A DNA stretch of 64,000 bases, taken from NCBI RefSeq assembly GCF_036577625.1, contig NZ_JARBDC010000033.1:79771-143770 (forward strand), written 5' to 3'. The translations under genes were made by a program, and so were the position numbers. Shown piece after piece: positions 24,143 through 33,380 of this stretch; position 1 is the stretch's first letter; each line of letters begins with the position of its first letter. The notes below the pieces were generated by a model. The model made no database searches. It saw only the letters and a program-made list of their open reading frames with translations, and was not told the DNA's origin. The DNA is from Paenibacillus_AB sp036577625. GTDB lineage: Bacteria > Bacillota > Bacilli > Paenibacillales > NBRC-103111.

Positions 24143-24766
24143 TTAGAAAGCGATCCGGTACAGCGGCATGACCTGCTCGAACGTCTCCCGGACCGCGTCC
24201 GCAAACCGGGCCGGATCGGCGAGCAGCGGATCGTCCTTCCGGATCGTGATGCCGCACAGCGCCTCCGTTTTTTTCACCGTCTTCAGCCTGACGATCATCG
24301 CCGCAAAATCGGCCTTAGACATGTCGCCGTGCCGCGTCGTCTCCGGCTGCATATGGTCCGTCGACCAGCGGAAATCGGCCGGAATCGCTTTGCGGATCGC
24401 GGCCAGCTTTTTCTCGAGATTGCGGGCGAAAACGTCTTTGTTGCCGCTCTCGTAAATGACGGCGAATTGGACGAACAAATGCGTCGACCAAAGCCCGACT
24501 TGGAAGTGCGGATGGGCTTTGTACCCTTTTTTGCTGTTGGCCCAGGCGACCCACGTGTCGGCCGGCGGATTGATCGTTCGGCGGGCGTGCTTCGCCACAT
24601 GGGGGAACATCGGCTCGCCGCACATTGCGGTCAACGCCGGGGCGAGCTCGTCGCCGAGCCGGGTCAGCTTCGGCCGGACGCGCTCGATGAGCGCTTTCAT
24701 GCGCGGCTCCAGCCCGGGAATCGTAAATACGTCGAAATCGGATGAATCGAACGTCGGAAACGTCAT
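24143..24766 (-). CDS. DUF1054 (YktB-like) family protein (207 aa)
   Basis: Conserved cytoplasmic protein of the DUF1054 family, about 208 residues as expected for YktB of Bacillus. Recognisable segments: FDSSDFDVFTIPGLEPRM, NPPADTWVAWANSKKGYKAHPHFQ and LWSTHLFVQFAVIYE. Function is unknown. GGAGGG lies a few bases before ATG 24766; the frame extends 15 codons further upstream without a binding site, so the shorter start is used. Confidence 0.85.
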   Translation of the reverse strand: MTFPTFDSSDFDVFTIPGLEPRMKALIERVRPKLTRLGDELAPALTAMCGEPMFPHVAKHARRTINPPADTWVAWANSKKGYKAHPHFQVGLWSTHLFVQFAVIYESGNKDVFARNLEKKLAAIRKAIPADFRWSTDHMQPETTRHGDMSKADFAAMIVRLKTVKKTEALCGITIRKDDPLLADPARFADAVRETFEQVMPLYRIAF

Positions 24767-24937
24767 AAAACCCTCCTGCTTCGCATGTCGCTGCGTACCG
24801 TTTTTCGTCATGTTCTACAGTACAACAAACGAAGGAGCGGACGCAAACGCCGGCTGTCAACTCTTTCTGGTCGAGCCGAGACGGGTACGGTATAATAGAT
24901 GTCGGAAAATGGAATAAAGTGGGGAGAGGATCAAGAG

Positions 24938-25837
24938 ATGGATCGAACGCGGCTGAAAAAGACGCTGCTGCTTACGGCGGCGACGGGGGTCGTCTTCACG
25001 AGCGGCGTTTATGCCAAAGATACGCTGCAAAAGGTCGACGCTTATTTGCGTCCCGATTTCAAAATCGAGGTGAACGGGAAAACGGTCAAAGAAACGCCGC
25101 TCATCTACGACGGAAGCAGCTACTTGCCTTTCAAGACGATCGGCGAGCTGCTCGGAGCCGTCGTCAGCTGGGACGAGAGCAAGCAGACGATCAAGCTGGC
25201 GATGCCGGTGACGCCCCAGCCCGACACGGAGACGGGAGCCGGCTCGGGAAGCGGCGGAAGCGCAAGCGGCGGAACGGGCACGGGAACGGGCGCCGGCGCC
25301 GGCACGGACAAGCCGATCGTCGTCCCCGACGTGAAGGTGGAGGAGAAAATTACGCTGGACACGCCGATCGCCTATAACTTTACATACAACGGCATCACGT
25401 ACCCGACTTTGGTCAATTTGTACAAAGGGGACACCTATTTGCGCTGGAAAGACATCCAGAAGCTGCCGATCGACGTCGGACGTCCGCAGCTTTCCACGGA
25501 AACGCTCACCGGCGAGACGTACGTCCATCTCGAGCTCGTGAAGCCGTACTGGAAAGAGCAGGTGAAGGGCGACCAGCGGAAATACGTCATCGTCGAAGAA
25601 GGCGAAGTGAGCGAGGCGAAATTGAAGGCGCTGAACGATTATTTCGGAACCCGCGAATCCGGCTATACGATCAAGCCGCTCGGAGCGGAAAACGAATATT
25701 CGGTGCTCGCCAAAGGCGGCGACAAATGGTTCGTCCAATATTACATCCGGTTTTGGCAGTCGCACGACGGCACGTGGAACGTTTCGAGCACCGGCTGGAA
25801 ATCGTATCCGAAGGAAACGACGAATACGACGCCGTAG
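24938..25837 (+). CDS. Secreted stalk-domain protein with Gly/Ser linker (299 aa)
   Basis: Exported protein: signal peptide (LKKTLLLTAATGVVFTSGVYA), then a stalk domain (residues about 38-90: FKIEVNGKTVKETPLIYDGSS, LPFKTIGELLG, WDESKQTIKL), a flexible Gly/Ser/Thr-rich linker (about 95-130) and a C-terminal beta-rich domain. The last domain repeats the strand-helix pattern YNGITYPTLVNLYKGDTYLRW, so it may be a diverged second stalk-like unit. GGGGAGAGG lies 8 bases before ATG 24938. Probably cell-wall-associated; role unknown. It is a paralogue in design of the protein at 5346. Confidence 0.74.
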   Translation: MDRTRLKKTLLLTAATGVVFTSGVYAKDTLQKVDAYLRPDFKIEVNGKTVKETPLIYDGSSYLPFKTIGELLGAVVSWDESKQTIKLAMPVTPQPDTETGAGSGSGGSASGGTGTGTGAGAGTDKPIVVPDVKVEEKITLDTPIAYNFTYNGITYPTLVNLYKGDTYLRWKDIQKLPIDVGRPQLSTETLTGETYVHLELVKPYWKEQVKGDQRKYVIVEEGEVSEAKLKALNDYFGTRESGYTIKPLGAENEYSVLAKGGDKWFVQYYIRFWQSHDGTWNVSSTGWKSYPKETTNTTP

Positions 25838-26225
25838 GCCGCGGACGACACCCGAACGATCGGGAACGAAACGGCGTGACGGAAGGACGGACGGCCATCC
25901 GGCGAAAAACGGACCTAAGCGGCCCAGGAAGTCCGACCGGGCTTCCTTTTTTTGTCGAAAGGCCGGACAAACAGGGGGGCTTAAAAAATAATCAATAATC
26001 CAAGTTGCTAAATCATATGATCCATAATAAGATAGTTGTAAGCAGATGAGTTGTCTGAACATTCTGTCAAAATTCCCTGCATTCGCCTGAACGGGAGTAT
26101 CTTTCCACAAGTCTCCGGCAAGCCCGGCGCCGCATCGAGTGGGAAGCGCTGTTGAATCGGACGACGCAAGACGATTTTCGGATGTCACGACACTTGGTGT
26201 TAACTGTTTCAGGGAGGGGATTGCC
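25838..26225. other. Gene-free stretch with one terminator
   Basis: 388 bases. A short stem AGGAAG/CTTCCT with T7 (25926-25953) probably ends the stalk-protein transcript. The rest turns AT-rich at 25980-26060 and probably contains the promoter of the next gene, but no clear -35/-10 pair was found. Confidence 0.5.
25926..25953 (+). terminator. Terminator after the stalk-protein gene
   Basis: Six-bp AGGAAG/CTTCCT stem followed by seven T. Confidence 0.6.
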
Positions 26226-26822
26226 GTGAACAAAAGCTATGAAGTTGAATACTGCAACTTGGAGTTGCGTTTTGACCGCCGGCAAATCCGCAACTTCATC
26301 AAGTCGCTCATTCAGGAAGGATACTCCTTGTATTGGAACGAAAACGAGCAGCAGTTCGTCATCTCGATCCGCACCGGACGCAAGCTGATCAAGCTGAAAT
26401 TTCAACGCATCGGCGACCGTTACAAAATCGTCGGCGATTATTCGTTCAAGGACGAAAAGCTGTCCGAGCTGATGGAAAAAATGATCGGCGACACGCGCGG
26501 TCATGCGATCGTCAAACGGTTTCGCGAGCGTCAAATCGTAATCGAGAACATCATGTTCGGCGAAATCATCCGCATGGTGGAAATATCGGGGGTCGAGCAC
26601 AAAGTGCTATTCCAAAAAGAACCCGTCGTCACGATCGACGAGATGATTCAGGCGTTCAAGTCGAAGCGCGCGGAAGAACGCGCGGCGGTGCTGCGGCTCG
26701 AGCTGGACTACGAGCTGGCGACGCTCCACGAAGCGATTGCGGCGGGAGACGAGGAGAAAGCCGCCAAGTCCAAGGAACGATTGAAGGATATGCGCAGCGA
26801 GATGCTGCAGCTGGAGATGTGA
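26226..26822 (+). CDS. Conserved Paenibacillaceae-type hypothetical protein (198 aa)
   Basis: Cytoplasmic protein, no signal or membrane segment. The N-terminal 110 residues alternate strands and helices (RFDRRQIRNFIKSLIQEGY, QFVISIRTGRKLIKLKF, GDYSFKDEKLSELMEKM); the C-terminal 60 residues form a charged helix or coiled coil. The layout resembles proteins that Paenibacillus annotations sometimes label a non-ribosomal peptide synthetase module, but nothing here shows such an enzyme. GTG 26226 follows GGGAGGGG. A good terminator ends the unit. Confidence 0.7.
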   Translation: MNKSYEVEYCNLELRFDRRQIRNFIKSLIQEGYSLYWNENEQQFVISIRTGRKLIKLKFQRIGDRYKIVGDYSFKDEKLSELMEKMIGDTRGHAIVKRFRERQIVIENIMFGEIIRMVEISGVEHKVLFQKEPVVTIDEMIQAFKSKRAEERAAVLRLELDYELATLHEAIAAGDEEKAAKSKERLKDMRSEMLQLEM

Positions 26823-26846
26823 AATGGGCCATCATACGATTCCGTG

Positions 26847-26892
26847 ACAGCCGTCTTTCGGTGCCGATACAGGACCGGGGGACGGCTGTTTT
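26847..26892 (+). terminator. Terminator after the hypothetical gene
   Basis: ACAGCCGTC (26847-26855) with GACGGCTGT (26881-26889), then TTT. Confidence 0.75.
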
Positions 26893-26992
26893 GAATGGCG
26901 GCGGTTTGCGAAAAGCGGGGGCGGGGCGTCCCGTTTGCTTCTTGTTAACGTGTGCACAGTATGCTATGATCAAAGCGACAAGAGGTGGTAGG

Positions 26993-27994
26993 ATGACCGT
27001 TACGATCAAAGACATCGCCCGCATGGCCGGCGTTTCGCATACGACCGTATCGCGGGCGCTCAACGACAGTCCGCTCATCCACGAGGAGACGAAGCGGAAA
27101 ATCCGGGCGATCGCGGAGCGGCTCGACTATACGCCGAACTACAGCGCGAAAAGTCTCGTGCTCGCGCGCTCGTACCATATCGGCTTGTTTTTTTCGACGC
27201 TGTCGAAAGGAACGTCGTCGAACTTCTTTCACGAAACGGTGAAGGGGGTCCATTCCGCGGTCAGCTCGAAATACCATCTGATCGTCAACGCGATCGACGA
27301 TTACGACGGCAATTTTTCGCCGGTGACGCGCAAAACGTTCGACGGCGTCATCGTCATGAGCCAAAGCGACGCCGACGAATCGTTCATCCGGTACGTCGCG
27401 GACAAAAGCATTCCGCTCGTCGTGCTGAACCGCAACGCCGAACGGATTTCGCCGGTCAACGTGCTCGCCGACGACAGGGCGGGCGTATTCCGGGTCGTCG
27501 AGCATATGATCGCCCAGGGCCACAGACGGATCGCCATTATCGAGGGGAAGCAGTCGTTCAAATCGTCCGCGGCGCGGAAGGACGGTTATTTGCAGGCGCT
27601 CGGCCAATACGGCGTCGATACCGACCCGAAGCTGCACGTCGTCGGCGGTTACACGCTTGAAGGCGGATACAAGGCGATGAAGCAGCTGCTTCGCGCCGAT
27701 CCGATGCCGACGGCGGTATTTTGCTCCAGCGACGAAATGGCGGTCGGGGCGATGAAGGCGATCGCCGAGCAAGGGCTTTCCGTGCCGGACGATATGTCGG
27801 TCGCCGGCTTCGACGACGACGTGTTTTCGGCGTTTTTGTCGCCTGCGCTGACGACGGTGAAGCGGCCGGTCGAGACGATCAGCCGGATCGGCGCGGAGAA
27901 GCTGCTTGCCGACATCGAGCGGGGGGCGCCGTCGCGCGAGACGGTGTACGTGGAGACGGAATTGGTTGTGCGCGAGTCGGTGAAGCCGATTTGA
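26993..27994 (+). CDS. LacI family transcriptional regulator (333 aa)
   Basis: Standard LacI/GalR repressor: N-terminal helix-turn-helix (TIKDIARMAGVSHTTVSRALNDSPLI), hinge helix (YTPNYSAKSLVLARS) and periplasmic-binding-like sensor ending in VYVETELVVRES. AGAGGTGGTAGG precedes ATG 26993. It lies directly upstream, in the same direction, of a LarA-like/gluconokinase/SDR cluster and is probably its local repressor, with a sugar acid as inducer. Confidence 0.88.
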   Translation: MTVTIKDIARMAGVSHTTVSRALNDSPLIHEETKRKIRAIAERLDYTPNYSAKSLVLARSYHIGLFFSTLSKGTSSNFFHETVKGVHSAVSSKYHLIVNAIDDYDGNFSPVTRKTFDGVIVMSQSDADESFIRYVADKSIPLVVLNRNAERISPVNVLADDRAGVFRVVEHMIAQGHRRIAIIEGKQSFKSSAARKDGYLQALGQYGVDTDPKLHVVGGYTLEGGYKAMKQLLRADPMPTAVFCSSDEMAVGAMKAIAEQGLSVPDDMSVAGFDDDVFSAFLSPALTTVKRPVETISRIGAEKLLADIERGAPSRETVYVETELVVRESVKPI

Positions 27995-28049
27995 ACGGGG
28001 CTTGGGTTTCGGATGGGAAATGGCCGATAAGAGACGATGGCGTAATGAC

Positions 28050-28167
28050 GGGAGAAAAGACGCAAGCTCCACCCCTCTCGAAATCGTATCCTTTTGATTG
28101 GAACGAAAGCGGACAGGATACGATTTCAAATGTGGCCGCAAGCTTTCCGCCTCGCGTCTTTTCCCCC
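28050..28167. repeat. 118-bp nested inverted repeat
   Basis: Outer arms 28050-28063 and 28154-28167 (GGGAGAAAAGACGC against GCGTCTTTTCCCCC, one mismatch) and inner arms 28080-28091 and 28116-28127 (GAAATCGTATCC/GGATACGATTTC, perfect). An AAGCT/AGCTT pair lies between them. It is in the 282-bp gap between the lacI-type gene and the LarA-like gene. Confidence 0.7.
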
Positions 28168-28276
28168 TCGGAGCTGCAATGTCTCTTAACGGATTTCCCA
28201 TGAATGAAAAATACAAGCCCCGCCCAAAGAAGTAAAAAAGAATTGAGGATCATATGAAGGGGAGGCCATGGCATCC

Positions 28277-29548
28277 ATGAGCATTTTAAGAACGCTGCTC
28301 GAAGACATCCCGATTCCGCAAATGGTGCGCATTCGGCAAAAGTTCGACGGCACGAAGGTCGACGATTACATCGGAGCGCTGCGCCGGGAGCTGAGCAAGC
28401 CGGGGGCGATCGACTCGATCAAGAAAGGCGAGCGGGTCGCGGTCGCCGTAGGCAGCCGGGGCGTGGCGCACATCGCCGAATTTACGCGGGCGACGATCGA
28501 CGCGATCAAGGAAGCCGGCGCCGAGCCGTTCATCGTGCCGTGCATGGGCAGCCACGGCGGCGCGACGGCGGAAGGGCAGCGCGACGTGCTGCACCATCTC
28601 GGCGTTACGGAGGAAGCGATGGGCGCTCCGATTTTGTCGTCGATGGAAGTCGTCAAAATCGACGAGATGGCGAACGGCCTGCCCGTCTATGTCGACAAAT
28701 ACGCGTACGAGGCGGACGCCATCGTCGTCATCAATCGGGTGAAGCCGCATACCGCCTTCCGCGGCCGAATCGAGAGCGGCATCATGAAAATGATCGCCAT
28801 CGGCCTCGGCAAGCAGAAGGGGGCCGAAGCGTGCCATCAGCTCGGCTTCAAATATATGGCGGAAAACGTGCCGGCCATGGCGAACCTGATGCTGAACAAG
28901 CTGCCGATCCGGTTCGGCGTGGCGCTCGTCGAGAATGCGTACGACGAAACGTGCCGCGTCGAGGTGCTGCCGGCGGCGGAGATCGAAGCGCGCGAGGAAC
29001 AGCTGCTGATCGAGGCGAAATCGCATCTGCCGAAAATTTTGTTCGACCAGATCGACGTGCTCGTCATCGACTATATCGGCAAAAACATTAGCGGCGACGG
29101 AATGGACCCGAACGTCACCGGCCGTTACCCGACGCCGTACGCCCACGGCGGACCGGACGTGTCGAAAATGATCGTGCTCGACTTGACGCCGGAAACGAAG
29201 GGAAACGCGAACGGCGTCGGCACGGCCGATTTTACGACGCAGCGGCTGGTGGACAAAACCGACTGGCCGGCGACGTACGCGAACGGGCTCACGTCGACCG
29301 TATGCGCGCCGACGAAACAGGCGACGACGCTCGAAAACGATTATTACGCGATCAAAGCGGCGGTCAAAACGTGCAACATTCTCGATTATACGAAATGCCG
29401 GCTCGTTCGCATCCGCGATACGCTGCACCTCGGGGAAATCGAAATTTCGGTCAACATGCTCGAGGAAGCGCGCCGTCACCCGGACATCGAAATTTTGACC
29501 GAGCCGTACGATTTGAAGTTCGACGATGAGGGGTATTTGCCGAAATGA
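28277..29548 (+). CDS. Lactate racemase (LarA)-domain protein (423 aa)
   Basis: Member of the DUF2088/LarA N-terminal-like superfamily. LarA is a nickel-pincer lactate racemase; relatives racemise or epimerise other hydroxy acids. Segments corresponding to LarA motifs are GSRGVAHIAEFTRATID, MGSHGGATAEGQ and VKPHTAFRGRIESGIMKMIAIGLGKQKGA, the last with several His and Lys candidates for metal or pincer contact. ATG 28277 is 11 bases from GGGGAGG; ATG 28268 is only 2 bases away and less likely. Its end overlaps the gluconokinase start (ATGA), so translation is coupled. Inferred role: isomerisation of an aldonic or related acid before phosphorylation. Confidence 0.78.
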   Translation: MSILRTLLEDIPIPQMVRIRQKFDGTKVDDYIGALRRELSKPGAIDSIKKGERVAVAVGSRGVAHIAEFTRATIDAIKEAGAEPFIVPCMGSHGGATAEGQRDVLHHLGVTEEAMGAPILSSMEVVKIDEMANGLPVYVDKYAYEADAIVVINRVKPHTAFRGRIESGIMKMIAIGLGKQKGAEACHQLGFKYMAENVPAMANLMLNKLPIRFGVALVENAYDETCRVEVLPAAEIEAREEQLLIEAKSHLPKILFDQIDVLVIDYIGKNISGDGMDPNVTGRYPTPYAHGGPDVSKMIVLDLTPETKGNANGVGTADFTTQRLVDKTDWPATYANGLTSTVCAPTKQATTLENDYYAIKAAVKTCNILDYTKCRLVRIRDTLHLGEIEISVNMLEEARRHPDIEILTEPYDLKFDDEGYLPK

Positions 29549-31098
29549 CTGCAAACAGTAGCGCCAAGCGGTACGTCATTGCCGCCGATTTGGGAACGAC
29601 GAGCACGAAGACGCTCGTCATCGACCGGGACGGCCGCGTCGTCGCCGGACATTCGATCGAATATCCGATGCATACGCCGACGCCGGATCGGGCCGAGCAG
29701 GACCCGCTCGAAATATTCGCGGCCGTCGTGCGCGGAATCAAGGAAGTGATCGCGAAAGCGGCCATTTCCGGCTCGGACGTGCTGTGCGTCTCGTTCAGCT
29801 CGGCCATGCACAGCCTGATCGCCGTCGACCGCGAATTCCATCCGCTGACCGCTTGCATCACGTGGGCGGACAACCGGAGCGTCGACTGCGTAGCGCCGCT
29901 CAAGGAGCAATGGAACGGCCTCGGCATTTACCGGAACACGGGCACGCCGATCCATCCGATGTCGCCGCTGCTCAAGCTGATGTGGATGAACCGGCACGAG
30001 CCGGAGCTCGTATCCCGCACGCACAAATTTATCGGCATCAAAGAATTCGTCTTCGCCAAGCTGTTCGGCCGCTGCGTCATCGACTATTCGCTGGCGAGCG
30101 CCACCGGCTTGTTCAACCTGCGCCGTCTCGACTGGGACGAAGAGGCGCTGCGCGTCGCGGGCGTATCCAGAGAGCAGCTGTCCGAGCCGGTTTCGACGAC
30201 GCATCTCCTGCAGGGGCTGACCGCGGATTACAGCCGCGAAATGGGGTTGCCCGCGGATACGCCGTTCGTCGTCGGCGCTTCCGACGGCGTCCTGGCCAAC
30301 CTGGGCGCGGGCGCGTACGAGCCCGGCGTCTACTCCGTCACGATCGGCACGAGCGGCGCCATTCGAGGCACGGTCCGCGAGCCGCTCACCGATCCGCAGG
30401 GGCGCCTGTTTTGCTATGCGCTCAAAGAAGATTTTTGGGTGATCGGCGGCCCGATCAACAACGGCGGCATCATGCTTCGCTGGGTGCGCGATCAGCTGGC
30501 GACATTGGAAGCCGAGGAAGGCCGCCGCCGGGGGATCGACCCGTACGACCATTTGACCGAGCTCGCCTCGCAGGTGAAGCCGGGCTCCGACGGCCTGCTT
30601 TTCCTGCCGCTGCTGGCCGGCGAGCGGGCTCCGTATTGGAACGCGAACGCGCGGGGCGTCTTCTTCGGATTGTCGCTGTTTCACGAGAAAAAGCACATGA
30701 TCCGCGCCGTGCTGGAGGGCGTCATTTACCGCATTCATTCCGTCGCCGTGGCGCTCGAGGAGCTCGGAGGGAAGACGAAAGAAATTCGCGCCTCCGGCGG
30801 CTTCGCCCGTTCGCCGCTGTGGCGGCAAATGATGGCCGACACGCTCGCTTCGCCCGTCACGGTGCCGGATTCGATCGAGAGCTCCGGCCTCGGGGCGGCG
30901 CAGCTCGGCTTGCTGGCGCTGGGCGAAATCCGCGACTTCTCGTCGATCGGCGACTGGGTCCGGACGACGGTCCGCCACGAGCCGGACATGGCGAACAACG
31001 CGATTTATCGCGAGCTGACGGCCATTTACGGCGCCGTTTACCATCAGCTGAAAGATCAGTTCGATGCGATCGCGGCTTTTCAAAAAAAATACGTATAA
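29545..31098 (+). CDS. gntK: FGGY-family gluconokinase (517 aa)
   Basis: Sugar kinase of the FGGY family, most like GntK/xylulokinase-type gluconate kinases: ATP + D-gluconate to 6-phosphogluconate. The N-terminal AADLGTTSTKTLVID is the first phosphate-binding loop, SFSSAMHSLIAVD and CITWADNRS are substrate-side motifs, and GGFARSPLWRQMMAD near residue 413 is the second FGGY signature. Family length is normal. The ATGA overlap with the gene before it and the presence of 6-phosphogluconate dehydrogenase downstream support gluconate, or an acid made into gluconate, as the substrate. Confidence 0.87.
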   Translation: MTANSSAKRYVIAADLGTTSTKTLVIDRDGRVVAGHSIEYPMHTPTPDRAEQDPLEIFAAVVRGIKEVIAKAAISGSDVLCVSFSSAMHSLIAVDREFHPLTACITWADNRSVDCVAPLKEQWNGLGIYRNTGTPIHPMSPLLKLMWMNRHEPELVSRTHKFIGIKEFVFAKLFGRCVIDYSLASATGLFNLRRLDWDEEALRVAGVSREQLSEPVSTTHLLQGLTADYSREMGLPADTPFVVGASDGVLANLGAGAYEPGVYSVTIGTSGAIRGTVREPLTDPQGRLFCYALKEDFWVIGGPINNGGIMLRWVRDQLATLEAEEGRRRGIDPYDHLTELASQVKPGSDGLLFLPLLAGERAPYWNANARGVFFGLSLFHEKKHMIRAVLEGVIYRIHSVAVALEELGGKTKEIRASGGFARSPLWRQMMADTLASPVTVPDSIESSGLGAAQLGLLALGEIRDFSSIGDWVRTTVRHEPDMANNAIYRELTAIYGAVYHQLKDQFDAIAAFQKKYV

Positions 31099-31111
31099 CT
31101 CGGGAGGACGA

Positions 31112-31888
31112 ATGGCGATGAATTTATTCGACTTGACCGGCAAAACGGCAGTTATTATCGGCGGCAACAGCACGCTCGGCGGCTCGATGGCCGAAGCGCT
31201 CGGAGGACACGGCGCGGACGTGGCGGTCGTCGGCCGTAACATGGAGAAATGCGAGCAGGTCGTGGCGCGGATCCAGGCTTTGGGCGGAGGGAAGGCGAAA
31301 AGCTTCAGCGCCGACGCGACAAACGCGGACGATTTGCGCCGGGTGCTGGCCGAAGTGCTCGATTGGACCGGGCGCGTGGACGTGCTGATGAACTGCCCGG
31401 GCAAAAACAGCGCGACGCCGTTTTTCGACATCACGATGGAAGAATGGGATTCGATCATGGACGTCAACCTGAAGGGCGTCGTGCTGGCGTGCCAAGTGTT
31501 CGGCAAGCATATGGTCGACAAAGGGGAAGGCGGCAGCATCATCAACATTTCGTCCGTTTCGTCCGAGCCGCCGCTGTCGAAAGTGTTCACGTATTCCGCG
31601 TCGAAGGCGGCCGTCAACAATTTGACGAAAAATTTGGCGCGCGAATTCGCGCCGAGCCGCGTCCGCGTCAACGCCATCATTCCGGGTTTTTTCCCGGCCG
31701 AACAAAACCGCAAAATTTTGTCCCCCGAGCGGATCGCATCGATTATGGGCCATACGCCGATGAACCGGTTCGGCGAAGCGCACGAGCTGCAGGGCGCCGC
31801 GGTATATCTCGCCTCCGAGAAAGCGTCCGGATTCGTCACGGGATCGCTGCTTCGGGTCGACGGCGGATTTGGGGCTATGACAATTTGA
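31112..31888 (+). CDS. SDR family oxidoreductase, sugar-acid type (258 aa)
   Basis: Classical short-chain dehydrogenase/reductase. Cofactor motif GGNSTLGG at residues 17-24 (a variant of TGxxxGxG), catalytic Ser148, Tyr161 and Lys165 (YSASK), and the late GSLLRVDGGF end. The family includes D-mannonate/fructuronate oxidoreductases and gluconate 5-dehydrogenases, which matches the neighbours (gluconokinase, 6-phosphogluconate dehydrogenase). GGGAGG at 31102-31107 serves ATG 31112 (4-base spacing) or ATG 31118 (10 bases); the two cannot be told apart. The gap to gntK is 13 bases, so it is in the same operon. Confidence 0.85.
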   Translation: MAMNLFDLTGKTAVIIGGNSTLGGSMAEALGGHGADVAVVGRNMEKCEQVVARIQALGGGKAKSFSADATNADDLRRVLAEVLDWTGRVDVLMNCPGKNSATPFFDITMEEWDSIMDVNLKGVVLACQVFGKHMVDKGEGGSIINISSVSSEPPLSKVFTYSASKAAVNNLTKNLAREFAPSRVRVNAIIPGFFPAEQNRKILSPERIASIMGHTPMNRFGEAHELQGAAVYLASEKASGFVTGSLLRVDGGFGAMTI

Positions 31889-31964
31889 CGCAAATGGGAT
31901 AGAATAGAGAAGACGTTTCATCGAACAGGCATTACATATTACGGATAAGGGTGGTTGGAACTTT

Positions 31965-33377
31965 ATGTCGAAACAGCAAATCGGCGTCGTCGGACTTGCC
32001 GTCATGGGCAAAAACTTGGCGCTCAACATCGAAAGCCGCGGCTTTACCGTATCGGTATATAACCGTTCCCGGGAGAAGACGGACGATCTGATGGCGAACG
32101 AGGCGAAAGGGAAAAACCTCGTGCCGACGTATTCGCCGGAAGAGTTCGTTCAATCGCTGGAGAAGCCGCGCAAAATATTGCTCATGGTCATGGCCGGCAA
32201 GCCGACCGACGACACGATCAATCAGCTGCTGCCGCTGCTCGACGAGGGCGACATTTTGATCGACGGCGGCAATGCCTATTTCCCGGATACGCAGCGCCGG
32301 AACAAGGAGCTCGAGGCGCGCGGCATCCGTTTCATCGGCACCGGCGTATCGGGCGGCGAAGAAGGCGCGCTGAAAGGGCCTTCGATCATGCCGGGCGGCC
32401 AGCAGGACGCGTACAAGCTGGTCGAGCCGATTTTGACGGCCATCTCGGCCAAAGTGAACGGCGACCCTTGCTGCACGTACATCGGACCGGACGGCGCCGG
32501 CCATTATGTAAAAATGGTTCACAACGGCATCGAATACGGCGACATGCAGCTCATTTGCGAGGCGTACCAGCTGCTCCGCGACGTTCTCGGTCTCGGCACG
32601 GAAGAGCTGCACGACATTTTCTCGGAATGGAACAAAGGCGAGCTGGACAGCTACCTGATCGAAATTACGGCCGACATTTTCACGAAGAAGGACCCGGATA
32701 CCGGCAAGCCGATGGTCGACGTCATCCTCGACAAGGCGGGCCAAAAAGGGACCGGCAAATGGACAAGCCAAAGCGCGCTCGATCTCGGCGTGCCGCTGTC
32801 GATCATTACCGAGTCGGTGTTCGCGCGCATGCTGTCGGCGATCAAGGACGAGCGGGTGCAGGCGAGCAAGCTGCTGAGAGGGCCCGAATCGGTTCCGGCC
32901 GCTCCCGATAAGGCGGCGTTCGTCGAAGCGGTTCGCAAGGCGCTGTACGCCAGCAAAATTTGCTCCTACGCACAAGGCTTCGCGCAAATGCGCGCCGCTT
33001 CCGACGAATACAAATGGGATTTGAACTATGGGAACATCGCGATGATTTTCCGCGGCGGCTGCATCATTCGCGCCCGGTTCCTGCAAAATATCAAGGACGC
33101 CTACGACCGCGAACCGGGACTGAAAAATTTGCTGCTCGATCCGTACTTCAAGGAAGTCGTCGAGTCGTACCAGGACGCGTGGAGACAGGTCGTCTCCGTA
33201 GCCGTCGCCCGGGGCATTCCGGTTCCGTGCTTCTCCTCCGCGCTGGCGTATTACGACAGCTACCGGTCGGAGCGGCTGCCGGCGAACCTGCTGCAGGCGC
33301 AGCGGGACTATTTCGGCGCGCATACGTTCCAAAGGGTGGATAAAGAGGGCACGTTCCATTTCCACTGGATGGACTAA
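31965..33377 (+). CDS. gnd: 6-phosphogluconate dehydrogenase, decarboxylating (470 aa)
   Basis: Converts 6-phosphogluconate to ribulose 5-phosphate and CO2 with reduction of NAD(P). The N-terminal Rossmann motif is GVVGLAVMGKNLALN; the signature GPDGAGHYVKMVHNGIEYGDMQ carries the catalytic Lys and substrate-binding residues; the C-terminal HTFQRVDKEG tail reaches into the partner subunit. 470 residues is the usual length. It follows the SDR by 76 bases and closes the gluconate branch begun by gntK, although it may also have its own promoter. It is nearly in contact with the convergent hypothetical gene. Confidence 0.95.
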   Translation: MSKQQIGVVGLAVMGKNLALNIESRGFTVSVYNRSREKTDDLMANEAKGKNLVPTYSPEEFVQSLEKPRKILLMVMAGKPTDDTINQLLPLLDEGDILIDGGNAYFPDTQRRNKELEARGIRFIGTGVSGGEEGALKGPSIMPGGQQDAYKLVEPILTAISAKVNGDPCCTYIGPDGAGHYVKMVHNGIEYGDMQLICEAYQLLRDVLGLGTEELHDIFSEWNKGELDSYLIEITADIFTKKDPDTGKPMVDVILDKAGQKGTGKWTSQSALDLGVPLSIITESVFARMLSAIKDERVQASKLLRGPESVPAAPDKAAFVEAVRKALYASKICSYAQGFAQMRAASDEYKWDLNYGNIAMIFRGGCIIRARFLQNIKDAYDREPGLKNLLLDPYFKEVVESYQDAWRQVVSVAVARGIPVPCFSSALAYYDSYRSERLPANLLQAQRDYFGAHTFQRVDKEGTFHFHWMD

Positions 33378-33380
33378 TCG

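Noticed and set aside
28286..29554. 422-codon minus-strand frame antisense to the LarA-like gene
   Set aside because: Composition is typical of a complementary-frame artefact and no start signals are present.
29476..31893. 805-codon open frame on the minus strand, antisense to gntK and the SDR
   Set aside because: Shadow of high-GC coding DNA; Arg/His/Asp-rich composition, no ribosome binding site, and the plus strand encodes two clearly recognised enzymes.
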